Made by a program: the position numbers and the translations under genes. The notes beneath the pieces are model-generated. The model was given only the letters and a program-made list of their open reading frames with translations, was not told the origin of the DNA and made no database searches. Shown piece by piece: positions 1 to 13,800 of a DNA stretch of 64,000 nt (its first letter is position 1; each line of letters starts with the position of its first letter). The DNA comes from Areca catechu (Eukaryota; Streptophyta; Magnoliopsida; Arecales; Arecaceae), in assembly GCA_021397845.1 (NCBI GenBank), contig CM038039.1, positions 4,395,731 through 4,459,730 on the forward strand, written 5' to 3'.

Positions 1-2448
1 GTTCCTGCAATGCTTGCATCTCCTTTGGGATGTCAATGGCGACTTTAATTTTTTGGGCCTTCCTCTGGATCGTACAGGAGCGACATCCACTGTTGCATCC
101 AACGACGAGACAGGCTCCAAATCCGAGGCACCTTCATCAACTGTTGGCATGTCCCTCACATGAGTAAGAAGCTTGCTCATATGCCATTGTACATAATCAA
201 AACGATCTTTTGTTAATGATGATTCTTGTATTATGATTGAAGCAAGCGAGCGCAGAGCTTGGGACCGATACTTATAACCACTACTCTTAGGAAACAGCGA
301 GCTTTCACGACGCCATCGAATCAACAGATATCTTTCTGGAAGCATGAAACAGTTCTTCAATGCAAGCACTCGAAGAGAGTGTCTACACATTATTCCAGAA
401 AACTTGAACTCTTTGCAGCTGCAATGTATCTCTTCGTTTGCCGGAACGCAGCTCACCAGGTGTCCTCCATCAGTCTTCAAGTGGTGGCGAACGAGATAAG
501 TGTCTCTTTGGGTTTCATAAACTGCAAATTGTGTAGATGACACGAGCTCTTTTTGAAACATTTCGAATGCATAAGGTGTCAGAACACTCGATGCATGTTC
601 TTCGACAGGCATGCATGTTTGATTGGACATTTTGATAGTTTTGTCGCATCGTTGCTTCCTCCCTGCTTGATTTTGTATATCAATTGCAACCATCACCTTC
701 AAAGAAGCAAGGAAAAAGGAGAATGAAAATATTTCAAGAAGGGGCAAAAACAACATGAGAAAAGAATTATGATAATTTCAAATAACAATGGGAAAAAGAA
801 TACCTGTTCAACAAAATCCTTGAGACGTATCTGCGAGATCAAAAACCCTTTAAAGAATGCCTTGATCGACAATGAAAATCCAGTTGTCAGCAATCCACCA
901 AAAAACCAGCCTCGGAGAATGGTAATGCCCAATATTCCCGATGATATGAAAGTATAGCTACATGTCTATCCGAGCCCAGTCCAGATTCATTAATCATCTG
1001 ACCCCACTGGTGCACAAAATCATTCTCGCTCTCCAGATTATATACTCTATGAAACTCGGACACGAACTTCTCGTATTGAGAACCAAGTAATGTAGAAAAC
1101 CAGCTTGGTAACTTAGACATGATATGCCATGTAGAGAATGCATGCTTCGTGTTTGGCAGCACGTTCATCATAGCTTCTCTGAGTCCCATGTCTAGATCCG
1201 TTACCATCGTCTGCGGGACCTTCTCATCCATAAGATGAACGAATGCCTGTAAGAAAAGAGCAGAAAAAATAGCAGTTGAATTAAAACAAATTGACATGAC
1301 ATTGTGAATCAAGGTTGTCAACTTCTTTCACTTCTCTACAGGGTAAAAGTAAAAAAAAAAGATAAAAGAAAAGAGGGATAAAGATCGATAAAAGAATATT
1401 TGGAAGTTTACATTGATGGAGTAACATATGGTAGACAAACCTGCAATGCCCATGCAAATGATGCAGGCTTTTCATCTTGCAGCAGAACACAAGCAAAGAA
1501 TATCGTGTTTCCATAGTTGTCCAGACCAAACCAAACTCCAAAAGGCCTGTCATATGCATACAGACGATATGCTGTGTCGAATACCACAACATCTCCAAAA
1601 ACCTTGTATGCCCGAAGAGAGTCAGGATAGGACCAGGCAATATGCTCGAGCTTATCATTCATGTCCATGGTGTATTCATAACGAAAATCTGGGCTTTTAT
1701 CTTTCATAGCCTTGCAAGCTTTAACAAGTTCTGCTCCATCATTTTCTCGATTGATGTTCTTGGAGGCCTGAAGGAAATTTCTGAGATCCCTCTCCGTGAA
1801 TGTCAACTGACCTGGTTTCAGTGCCTTCTCCATTTCAAGAGCCCTCATTATAAGATTGACGGTGAAACCTGCCTTCGCAAAAAATAAGATACGCTCGCGG
1901 TCTACCGATGATATATTCCGATAAGCGGGTAGATGTCGTACTTCATCACTATCCAACAATTCATGGTTATGAACATTACTGAAATGAACGACGACCCAGC
2001 GAGTTACACCCTTGGAGACATTCTTCTTGATGATCATCTGGGCCTCGCATTTGCAACGTGATGATTTCTTATTTCTCTGGCGTTTGAGTTCCGCCGTCTT
2101 CCTAGGGAGAGATACTCCGGCACGATGACAAACAAGTTCGCGTTTATAAACTCCTAACGGATGGGATGGGTTCCCCTTGGAGCGTTCTCGCCTTATCGCA
2201 AAACCATTCCTCCGGGCAAAGTTGGTATAAAATTCTTGGGCCTCATCATCGGTTCGAAAAGATTGCCCTACATACGGAGGGGTGTCAGCCGAAGCAACCT
2301 CCGAAGAAGTATGAGCTGATGCTGCATGCATAAGGCTTGGATCCGCAGGCATCATAGGTTCCACTGATGTGTCTTCTTCATCCATCGATTCTAATATAAC
2401 ATTGATCATCCCCGCACGGGCACTGCCGCCTTTGAGTGAGGCAACCAT
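1..2448 (-). CDS. FAR1-related sequence protein (FRS11-like), 3' end outside window
   Basis: A transposase-derived transcription factor of the FHY3/FAR1 family, expected in the nucleus. Exons on the minus strand are 2448-1441, 1246-804 and 696 to beyond base 1, with GT-AG introns, both phase 0. Exon 1 (336 codons) holds the FAR1 DNA-binding domain at about residues 65-170, with Cys/His residues in HRAG, CKCEAQ and NVHNHELL. The MULE transposase core follows from about residue 280 and crosses the first intron (FDTAY, then TDLD). Exon 3 has a SWIM zinc finger, CSCKEF...CRH. The start is the first in-frame ATG after the leader. In exon 2 one base is missing near 916-920: the frame leading into FSEAGF ends in a stop, while the next frame reads LRGWFFGG as in FRS proteins, and exon length plus 1 restores phase. 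This could be an assembly error or a real disabling mutation. FRS11-type is the closest fit from memory; the exact orthologue is not certain. Confidence 0.88.
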
Positions 2449-3440
2449 TGTTTCTTGATGAGGTTTTGGTCATTCTCGATACTTTCTGCCCAACAATCAG
2501 CTAATGTACCGGCGGTTGCACTAAAACCCAGGAAAAATTAAATTTTTTTTAAAAAAAAAAAGAAGAAGAAGAAGAAGAAGAACGAAGTTATAGCTTCCAA
2601 AATCAAGGCATCATGAACATTCACAAAAAAAATATTTTTGGTAGATGCTGTCGACAAAATGACAAGTGCAAACAAGTTCCTACTCTTAAAATTAAAATTC
2701 TAATTCATGGCTATTATTCAGTTTATATACAAATACCGTACCCATCAAACGGGAATTAAGGATGGACATGGAACATCAACAGCACATCAAGAACCATCAA
2801 TTTTGTGAAGAATCGAACACCAGAAGCACTTAATTCGTATTTAGAACGATTATCCATATCGCACTATTTGCTGGCAAAAGGAACTACGAAAACCCTAGGT
2901 CTGGTTGAATCTACCCTAAATATTTATCTCTCTCTCTCCTCTCTCTCTCAGCTGAATGTAATTCTCCATAATTATCAAGGAAATTGTAGAAAATTTTAAT
3001 TTGATAAGGTCAGTCAATCTATTAAAAGAAAAACATACTGCGAGCAACTGGAGAACGAAATTAGATGACAAGGATACAAAAAAAAACTCTAAAGATCGAT
3101 CTTTCAACCAGCATCAGATATGATAATAATCTAATCCATTTCTGAGGGTCAGGATCAGGATTATACCTGAGAGAGACGTCCGAAAGAGCATAAAAGCGAG
3201 AGACGGGAAGGCTTGAGGGTTACGGTTAGGGTTAGGGTTAGAGGTGGAGATTAGGCTCGTGAAAGGGGAGGGACCGTAGGGGAAGGGTCTCCGGCGGCGA
3301 ATCGGCGAGACGCAATCGCCACCACCGGCCTCTGATATTCCAACCCCCCTCGATCCAGGCGGATCCTCTCGGTGCGCGAAACGGGGGCTACGAGAGAGAA
3401 GGAAGGAGAGTCAAGGAACGGGGTGGGAATATCTAACGCC
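2449..3440 (-). promoter_or_regulatory. 5' leader of the FRS gene with leader intron and telo-box
   Basis: A GC-rich leader on the minus strand (about 3440-3167) ends in a good donor, CAG/GTATAAT, at 3167/3166. A matching acceptor, TTTTAG/TGCAAC, lies at 2521/2520, so the leader intron would be about 3166-2521. The leader carries TAACCCTAACCCTAACC on the gene strand (3224-3240), a telo-box-type motif common near starts of plant housekeeping genes. The transcription start is not visible; about 3440 is a guess based on where GC-rich sequence ends. Confidence 0.5.
2560..2583. repeat. (GAA)n microsatellite
   Basis: An A-run followed by about seven GAA units, lying inside the predicted FRS leader intron just upstream of its branch/acceptor region. 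On the gene strand it reads as a pyrimidine-rich (TTC)n tract. Confidence 0.85.
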
Positions 3441-5339
3441 GCGGTTTAGGGACGGCACGGTTGGAGGAAAGGACGACGTCCAATGGTGGACCCCTCTGGA
3501 GTTCATTGATCAGATGGTTCGTAGATCTCTATTAGAAATAATAATGACAATTAACACAGATTAACTAGAAAAAGTATTTTTTGAAGGTTGCCTGCAGGAC
3601 TAACGATCATTGAGTCTCGACCAATCTACCATGACCTGATTTAATAGATCTAGTCAGGTCCAATTTTATGATACCTGCATCGCACAATTTTGATGTCGAA
3701 GACTCCAATTGGTCTAAATTTGTTAAGTTAAAAATCAATATCAAGATTTGCCACGCCACTTGATAGCGTATCATTCCTATGCCGATATCTATGTTGACTT
3801 GTATCATACCAGTACCCAACACACATCATCAACTCATACCATATACTAACATTGTAAAGAATAATACTGGTACAACCCGCGCGAGGATGACGAACCTTGG
3901 TTAAATTAAGATAGATATTCAGATATGAATCAAGCTAACCCATGTACATATTCACTGATCATCTACTCAACCACCCACCCTGAGGTTTGACTCGACCGTA
4001 TCGACCAAGATAGGAAACACAATAGTTGATGGATCATCACAAAAATCACAGTACCAGATCCTTTTGCACAAATTTGACTTAACCGGATCCAGCCTCGAGC
4101 AGACGAGCAATAAGCATGTCGATCAAGCTTAAATTGATACACCTGGACCCAAAATCAAAGACAGCAGTCCACTGCTAAGCCTCGTCAGAACCGAACCTGG
4201 CTTCAAGAACACACGGATCTAGTTTGATACTTCAATTGCTTTCCACTTGATAATTCCTAGGCCTGCTCTGTAGTCAAATTGTAATCACGAAACATTAAGA
4301 TTGATAATCCACACCGAAATATCAACATTGATCGAGAAATTTAAACACCGCTCACATACTATAAATTTTTTCGTAAAAGAAAAATAGATGGTTTTCGAGC
4401 ATTATGACAGACTATCGTGATAAATACATGCACAGAAAATTAGACAATGGCGTTCCTTGGTGAAGGCTATCCTTCTCTTACTGTCAATATTTCCCCAAAA
4501 GAGCCTTTGGAAAAGAGCCGGCAAAAGTTAAGCACGCTTGATGCAGCAAAACCTAAAGGAGTTTCATTCTGCCGTAGGAATAATTCACCAAGGAGTAGCA
4601 AAACCATGGCTCATGCACCTGATCTTGGAGAAGATATCAATACATGAAATACACAGGCTAATCCCACCAGCTTTGAAGCTACTGATCCAAATAATTATAT
4701 ATTCAATCCAAGCATTGCCACAACTACGTACTAAGAAAATGACCTAAAGGAAAGACATGCATGTCTCTGCGTTTGAAAATCAGATTTCAGAGTATCACAT
4801 TTTTTTCATCTTGGAAGACCAAATTAAATAATACAGAGTTTATGCCCAAAATTTTTAATTGAATAGCAACACAGGTCACATAACAATAGTGGTCCATATG
4901 AAGTGCTGAGTACAACCAGAAATTACCATCAACCCACTGCTTAAAGAATATTATGCTTCGAGCTGTCTGGCCGCTGAACCTGCAGACATAAAAAGCTCCA
5001 AGCTACTGTACCTCGCCATGGCCAATCACTGATGGAATGATGAAAGGTAAAGAACCCTTTCATCATTTTCACAATGATTAATAATATACAATTTTGGAAC
5101 AGACTAACGAGTATAATACAAAGAGCCATTCGAGATGTTAGTCTCAAATCAACAACATAACTCTACAGCAATGCACCGACAAAAGCCCCTCAGCGGTGCT
5201 TTTGCAAGATCATTCCTGTTCCCCAGAGATTGTCTTCCCTGAGCGCAGCAGGATTCCACCGGTGCAACACTTGCTCTGTGTATCTATCAAGCCCCTTTAA
5301 ATTCCAGTACGCGTTAGCCAAAGAGAGCATGCCACACCA
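3441..5339. other. Intergenic spacer between NAA15 3' end and FRS promoter
   Basis: No protein of recognisable family is encoded here. It holds a degraded hAT MITE (3742-3899) and AT-rich sequence. The part next to 5340 (about 4900-5339) should contain the NAA15 3' UTR. Short open frames at 4447-4747 have no features of a gene. Confidence 0.5.
3742..3899. mobile_element. Degraded hAT-type MITE (CAAGG-ended family)
   Basis: Left end CAAGATTTGCCACG and right end GATGACGAACCTTG are imperfect inverted repeats of the same kind as the clearer copies at 14560-14740 and 22192-22341. The flanking 8 bases no longer match convincingly, so this is an older copy. Confidence 0.45.
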
Positions 5340-7807
5340 TTAAATGGTCAGGTCCTTAAAGGCATGCAATTTCCCATTCAATGAGTGAGAATCTTCGTTT
5401 TTAGCTTCTTGATAGGCCAGAACTCCATTTCTGGTGCATTCTGTACATTATGATTTACAGAATAAGCAACAACTGAGCTCTTGCAGCCTCCAAAATACGT
5501 TGAGTATGGAAATATTCTGCACATCGTACTTTCCATCCTACAGAGGAAAAAAAATACATAATAACACAAAAGGTAGAAAGACACTCTGTACCTTGTAAAC
5601 ATATTCACAATCAAACTCCTATAATTCTAAATATATTGCAGCATGAATATAAAAGACTTAATGAACTGCATGCAAAAGGCACTTACTGGAAGCAGCATCT
5701 TTATCCGTAAATACTGTTTCAAGCAATTTGTGGACTGCAATACAGTCATCAAGTTTCCACTCCCTGACTGGTCCCAGCACCCCATCTCTGCTAACAAGAA
5801 TTCAAGGATCATTTCAATTTTGCTTCAAAAAATTTGCAGAATGTATGCTAATTGTTGAATGTATGATTATTGACAATTTGGGAGAACTTTACACTGGTGC
5901 CAGTTTGTTTGTTGAATCTTCAATTAGCTTAATTGCCTCAAGCTTCTTTTCTGGCTCCAGAACAAGTAGCATTTCTGCAGCTGCAGCTCTATGCATCAAA
6001 GAATCTGTTTGTCCATATAAACTGGATCAATATCACTATGGGATTGTAATCTAAGACAACACACACTGTGCAAGAACAAAACCTTATGCTTCTCAAGGAA
6101 AGACTGGTTAACTTCAATAAGTGACTTCCCATGCAATTACTGCAAAAGAAAGAACTAGAACACTAACTAAAATTCCAAAAAAGAATGCAAATTTGCAACA
6201 ACAAAGGGACATGCACTGATAACCTTATGTCTGGTCGTTCTGATTCTAAGACACTCCAAATTAGTTTCTCTGTGTCAGTTCTTCGGACAGGAAAACTGCT
6301 AACTTCATGAAAGAATCTTATCTGTGAAAAATCATTTCCAGATATGTCATGGAAATAATCGGAGAACTTTAAAAGCTTTAGGCACACTGAAACTTATGGT
6401 AAACTTCAGGGGTGACATACCAAGCACCGGTGGCAATCGGGATCATTCTCATTCAACTTAAGCAGCTTCTTGACAGCCTGAAAATATACAAGATTTAAGA
6501 TAAAAGATTTAGTTATATGTTCTAATAAAGTAAGGGCTCGGTCAATGTGATGGAAGATATGACGAGTACAAGCAAGTCTTAGCATGTTTGATACAACAGG
6601 AGACATGACTGATTGAAAAGTTCAATAAACAAATGAACCTGATTCAGGGTTTGCTTCTGTTTTCCTCATTTCTTGGTCATAATATGCAAACATCAAAGAT
6701 TACAGCTGAGCCAAGATATCTCAGCTGTTGACACCTGAATTTTGCTCTTTCCATCACATTGACTCAGAAGATAGATAACTCAGGTTCCATTAATTAATTG
6801 TACAACAACAGATGTCACATACAAATGTTCATTTCTTAGTTCATTTCAACAGGTATCTAGAAAATATCCAAAACAATCTAAATACAACTAAATACATTTC
6901 CAAGCATTTGAAAAATGTGTAGATATCAAGGTCTAAAGAGATTTGGAATGAGAGTTCATGCATGCATAACTATCTTGAAGAACACGCATCAAGAATCAAG
7001 GAATGAGAGTTCGATATTTGCCGCTGAATATAGAGTTACCTGAAAAGCAAGTAAAATCTTTTGCTTTCTCATGTTTAGCTCGAAAGAAAGAATATGTGTT
7101 TCCAATGAGCTTGCCGAGTTTCTGGAGCAACTTCAAATACTTTGTAGCTTCCAATAATGGATCCTCAACCTGCCTTACAAAATAATGTATCAACACACTT
7201 ATTCAGATGGAAACCGTGCGGTGCCAACCACTTGAAATTTGCTTAACATTATAATTTGAGTACCAACTGCCTCAACTACTGTAAAAGAAAAAATTCTATA
7301 CAAAATTCAGAATTAACCACTGGTTGGCTACTCGTCCAGCGGCATAAGACATTCGATGCTGCAAAGATAGTTTATATTTTCAAATCCACACCAAAGAAGG
7401 GGATGGAGGAGGCTTTTCAGCATGAATAATAAACCATAGTACACAGATTAACAAAAAATCCAAATTAAACAATTACCCGCAATAACTTTTCCCGTGAGGA
7501 TCTAAATCAACAGGTCTTGCATGTTGTCGCTTTCCAGACTTTGAGGAGCCAGAAGTTGTTTCCTCCTCGGTTTTTTCTTCAGCCTCCTGAAAGATATCAA
7601 CAATATTATCATGGAAAACATCTAAATCTAGAAATTTCTAAGAAATTCCTGAGAAAAAAAAAGAGTGGCTTATTACTTTCTTTGCACGAGCTTCAGCCTT
7701 TTTTTGTTTTTGTCTCAGTTTCTTCCTTTGTGAAGGAGGCAACTTTGACATTTCATCACCCTCCTCTGTTGTTGCTTTTACCGGAATCATGCAACTTCAT
7801 GTAGCAG
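5340..7807 (-). other. NAA15: Cluster of frameshifts in the last nine NAA15 exons
   Basis: Protein similarity jumps frame at about 7785 (run of C, two short), 7488 (run of A, one short), 7115 (run of A, two short), 6137 (one base short near the exon start), 6004 (one G short at the splice junction), 5508 (CC where CCC is expected) and 5429 (AAA where AAAA is expected). In every case the phase arithmetic across flanking introns is restored by the same correction, and translation on both sides stays NAA15-like. The pattern fits homopolymer undercalling better than random decay. Confidence 0.8.
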
Positions 7808-10800
7808 CTACACTTGCATAACTTATATAATTAATCACATTTTCTAAAAGCTGAATGAAAACATATTTACACAAGAAAACACAACACTACAGCATAAGCA
7901 AACAAAAGTAGCATCCAGTATCACATAGCATAATTAATGACTCCAATGAGCAACGGCATGTCTTCTACATTCAGCATTTTCGTTCATAGAGAACAATCTA
8001 GGAATATTTTCAAGTAACCTCCTAATGATATTGAATGGAAAAATCATGCCTCCTATTCATTTTTAATCCAAATTTTAGCACATCATACATTTTAAAAGAC
8101 AAACTATGTACCAAGAACCAAAAACACTTTATAGAAGGAATATATAAGAAATGAGACCAGATGCTTGCAAGGGAATAAATGGAAAGAAATTAAGAACGTG
8201 AAACCCAACCAATACTTCATTAAAGACATTAGCCATAGCAAGAAAACATCCAGCTAAAATATATGAGGGCACACAAAAAAAAAGCAGTTGATATGAGGAG
8301 AGAACACAACATACAAGTAAATTTAATTTCAAGCAAGCAGAACTGATTACCAACAACTACTGTTAGCTCAGCTGGTCCTCAGCAAGTGAGAGGTCTCAGG
8401 TTCAGACCTGAGTAGGAGGAACAACCACCATATTCTTTAAAAAAAAGGAAGCATAAAGAACTGATTAAGATACTAGCACATACATAACTAAATCAGATTG
8501 CAATTATAGATAAATGAGAAGGCAATGAGACAGATTACCAAAAACTTCATTGCTAACAATCAGGATTACAGCAAACAGGAATGTTGAGGCATTAGAAAGT
8601 GCATCTTAGCCGTATACATTCAAGAGTTCAGTTAAATAAATAACTAAATTATACCAAATGGCAGCTTCACCTGATAGCTCCTGCTGCAGCCTTGTGAAAG
8701 TACTCATGTGAATGCAACTTATCTTGAAACTTCAGCATTGACACATAGGCACGCAAGGTCATTTTACGAAGACAGTAAGAATGGAAGTCAAATTGATCCT
8801 CAGTCATGTCTGCATAATGCTTCTCAACAGCCAAGAACATTTTCAGAGCCCGACCAAGATCACCTTGACGAAAGTAACTCTCACCAGAAGCAAGTTCATA
8901 CCTTCCCGCAATACATAAATCATATAAGAACAACATGAAGAAAACTAAAACTTGGCATATACACTAACAGTCAAGAACAACGCACCACATGCATTGCATG
9001 TCATGCAGGTTATTGTGCTGATCTCCATCCTTTGTAAATAGCACAGCTGTCTTCTCTGCTAACCCAACCTTAATCAACCAAAGACTTCAAGAAAATTTAG
9101 TTTCACATAAGAAAAGAACCGTACAACATAGTAGGCAGGAGATCTTTGGTTATGGATGTTTCAACATACCTGATCAGCTTGAAGCATGCGCATGACACAT
9201 TCACTGTTTAAGTAACGGTCAGCAAGATCCATAGACCTAGCTTCATCTGCCAAAGCAGCAGCAGCAGCTAAATCACCTGCATGTTTTAATATTCTTCCCT
9301 GTGATCAGAAGGATAGTATGTTAATGTAGAAGAAGATCAACTTGCTATTTCAAATTTTACTTGTTATATAAGCCTACCATAATTTTACTCGTTATATAAG
9401 CACATGACAAATGACATTACCATCTGTAGTACATTATAATTGCCAAACTTCCAAACCATGATCCTGACTTCTCAAGATGATCAATAAGAAATCAAAACAT
9501 AGAAAGACTTATGGACTAGCTCAGATAAATTTAGATGAGCTGAACTATGATTTCAAAGGAGACAGATAAGATGTAATGGTCAAACCTCATCATGGAGAGT
9601 TCTTAATCAGTTCCATTTTAATATCTTGCAGAACATATGTCTGATGCCAATTAATTTCTTTTTTTAAAAAAAAAAGAGATAAATCAGAACTTAAGGTTTA
9701 GTTCTGCAAAGAAAACTCTGTTTTTATCAGACTAGTAGCTTGGCATATGTTGCGCATGCAGGTAGAGGAGCATGTGAAAATATAAATATAATCAAAGTTT
9801 AAATAACTAATTAACATTCTACAATTATGTAATATTATTTTGTTATTGCATATGACTGATTTCAAGGGGAAAAATGCTATTGCAATGATCATCATTAGCT
9901 ATCACATAATGCAATGATTATGGTGATGAAACACCAATTAAACTAAAATTGTTTATTAGATTCTCAATATGCATATAACATAACAGGATATCTCCAAACT
10001 ATAAGAATCATTATAACAGGAAAATTATCACAACCTACAAGCAAGAGACACCAACCATATCATTAAGTGCTCCATGCAATCCCCCCACCATCAGTTATTC
10101 ATGACCAACACATCAGAAGGTTGTGCAACCAATACATTCATGAAACAAACTCATGAACAGAGTGTTATGATAATACTGTTTGCAAGGATAAAACAAAAAC
10201 TTTCTTGTTCTGATTAAAAATGTTTTGAGTGTCCACTAAAGTTTAAAGTAAAAACCATCACAACAATTCTGTCACCTCCTGTTCATTTACACGTCAGACA
10301 TTTAAGAATTGCTAATTATGTGGCCATCATCAACACCATTAGTTATTAGGCATAGTCAGCAATCATTATTATGCTTTTTTTATTTAGCAGAATTATGCAG
10401 AATTACTAATAATAGCCATTAAAGCTGTCAAATATTTTATTTTAAAATAAACCTCACATTTTGTTATTGTGAAAACAAACTAACAATGCTTGTTATGGTA
10501 ATTGCTTTTGAAGAATTATGCTTCGGGTTTATTAGTGTTGTTGAAACCTTATGGCTTATATCACACTGGAAGAGGCAGTGATGCTCTCGTGCAATGATTG
10601 TGACAAGAAAGAGGTTTACATAAATTGATTATCACAGTCATTTGAGATCACAAGCAAGATCCATGCAGTAGCATGAAGAGGTGTGCACTCAATTACACAA
10701 TGTCCTCCAGACGAATGGCACATCTCATTAGGATTCCACAAGCTACAGTTCAGAGCGACACTTGTGCAAGACAGTATTCTTGATCATATATGTGCAAGCA

Positions 10801-13800
10801 GCAATGAATTGGCCAACAGTGTTAGGGCCCTTCAGCAAGGTTCTAATAATGGCATTATTCCAGTTCAAGAACAGTTCCAGCTAGAGGTAAAAATTTGCAA
10901 CTCTGCAGAACTTTGGCAAATTCATCAAAAAATTAGAAAGATTTTGAATAACAAAACAAAAAGAATAAAATAGCTTGCCAATTTCTTGAGAGAGATAATA
11001 ATTTGGAAATCCAAAACGTTAGCAAAATTCATCACAAATGCTTAGAGAATCTAACACTAGTACTTCATTTTTAAATAATGCGGAGTGAGTACAAGCTTTT
11101 TTGCCAGTATAACACCACACCACAAACTGCCTAAAGGAGAGGGTAGAAGCATAGACATATCTATCAATTCTGCAGAACATATGCGATATGCAAGACTTCA
11201 AGGAGATGATCATCATTCAAACTGGAATTTGAATTTCTTATTAGTGCAGATAGAGTCATTGTCTTAACATAATAAATGCATTACGCAGGATTTAAAACAA
11301 AATATAACAAATCACGGGAACAGATTTGACTAAATAAAGATACTTGCAGATGGTAAGAAAGACACTATTCATTCAGAAGATACTGCAAAACAATATACAG
11401 ACAAGAATGACAGGTAATTTTGAGAAAGATTGACGACTCAAAAATAGAGAGAACAGACCTTAACAGAATATAAATCAATCACAGTTGGAGTGTGTTCGAT
11501 GGCCTCGTCAATTTTAGCTAGTGCAATATCATGTTGGCCCCGCCTGTCATAATGCTGCACCGATACAATGACACATAGCATAAGAATACGTACTGAATAA
11601 TTTGTAGTAAAAATATAATTAAAAGTCAGAGAAACAAAAGCCGAACCTGGGAAACCAAAAACAAAGTCCACAATAGTGTTGAAGGAGGCTCCCTTTGTGT
11701 CCTAAGATTAGAATAAGAATTAGATTTTTTTTTTCTCCTGAAGGTCCAGTTATAATTAGAATTTTGCATGCCAATTTAAGTTTTAAGCATCTTGCAGTTT
11801 AAACATATGTGACATAAAAGAATTGGCAGAGATTAAGCAGTGACTTCTAAGACGATAGTAAATGGACCATAGTTATCAAAAAACTTCTTGGGCTCAATAG
11901 TCAATTAGAATCCAATTCATGAACAGAATACAGAATACAGATTTAGCATTGACACTACTGGCTGTCATAAAATGTCATAACAATCAGAACCATTTAAATG
12001 ACTCTCATCAACCACATCTCAACAGGTGTGTTTTTTAGCAAGAAGTGATCCACCAGGAGAATTTATAATATTTTTCTCACCATTTCAATAAAGATCATGG
12101 TCCCCCATCCTCTCTTTTTCCAAAGCCTTCAAACCAAGTATGAGTTACCATTTGTAAATTGGTCAGCTCTACCATAGCATTTGTTGCATGTAAAATTTTG
12201 CTAGCACTAAATTATGCTGCTATTGGCAAATCTTTAACACACATTTCCTAAATTTGCTACAAAACAAATGATCTATGGGCATATACAATCTGTAATTATT
12301 CTGGGCAAAATTTTGAAGCAAGATTGCTGGGTTGCAAATTTATGTGATATAAATGGAATCTGAAAGGATGTCGAACTAACTACTGTGAGCTGCATCCCAA
12401 TGCATCTGACTGCATTAACAGCCTCATCAATTATAAAATTCAACCAAATTTTGCAGTTGCATCCTCTCAAATTTTAAGGCATATCTTTTCATTGGAAAAG
12501 ATGACATTCAAATACATGCAATGAACTCATACAGACTCTCTTGGCATGTTAGAAAGACAGATGTCTTGGACATATCATACAACACTTATGACTAAACGAT
12601 TTTAACAGTCTACTGTTCATTCAATCTCAACATTTGTTATTATTTTGATTGAATAAGATGATATCTTCGAGGGTGCAAACTAAATCAACTCAACATGATA
12701 TTGTTCCACCATACAACTCACAGATCAGAAGTTAATTTCAATGTAAATACACGATGATTTCAATAACACCTTGACATAACAGCAGTCCCAGGATTACCTT
12801 CCAGGAAAGCATCCTGTCTTTTTATTGAATCTTCCAGCTGAAGAAATAACTGTTCAAGAATGCATGCCTGGAGGTGCAGAAATTCATCACACCTTTAGCT
12901 TTCCTTTGTACAATCTACAATTCTTGAAAAAAATGTTTCTAATACTTTATGCTGCATAACAAACAACTCAGCAAACCTTTCCAGGCTGGTCATACAGTGG
13001 GCTAAGATCAGAGAACAATGAAGGAACACCCTGAATGAATATAGAAAAAATGACTGTCAGTTATAATCATTTACAATATGTATAATAGAAAGACAGCGAA
13101 CTGATGAGAAATACAGAAATCCAAAAGAGACATAAATCCAGTACAAAACACTGCATGCAATTAAAATAAATTTATGAGAGCAAAATGCCTATTACCTTAG
13201 TTAGTAGAGGCCCGATATAGAAGTCTGCTGCCTCCCGAAATTTGTCACCTTCTAAAAAATCAAGCGGTATTCGCTGAGAAACAAAAAAAAAAAAAAAAAA
13301 GGACGATTCACTACATATTGTGGTAATCAAGAGTAGAATATTGCCCAGATTGAAAGACAGGAATGATATGGAAAACTGTAGAACAGATTAAAGGAAAAAG
13401 CAAGTGTTGCTCAAGATGAGAGGCTCACCTAGGTGGTTTAAGAAACTACAGTAAATGACAGATATTCATGCATACATTGCCCCCCCCCCCCCCCCCCACA
13501 AAAAAAAAAAATCTCTTTTTTTTTTCCTTTTTTTTTTTTGTGGGGGTGGGGGTTTTGCAAAGTGTCAGATTTAGTTCAAATTTTCTATGTACAATTTATC
13601 AATTTTTTCTATACTATTAGTAAGTTAGAAGCAATTACCTAAAGATATCACCAGATCAAAGTTAATTTAGCTATTCTTTGCATCAAGATATTTAATCTAG
13701 TAGTACTCTATTACATACTTCAACAAGGAATACCTTAAGCTTTTCCTTTTCATAAGAATATCCTGTGTGACTCTCGCTCACTTCAAATGAAATAAGTTGA

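Noticed and set aside
1428..1887. Plus-strand frames of 93 and 136 aa
   Set aside because: Antisense shadows of the FRS exon 1, which carries clear domain motifs on the minus strand.
3224..3240. Interstitial telomere repeat
   Set aside because: Only about three units, of TTAGGG rather than the usual plant TTTAGGG form, and placed in a gene leader; better read as a telo-box.
7003..7185. 60-aa plus-strand frame over NAA15 exon 20
   Set aside because: Antisense shadow of a coding exon.
8359..8447. tRNA gene
   Set aside because: A and B boxes are present but the acceptor stem and anticodon arm cannot be drawn; a SINE-like origin fits better.
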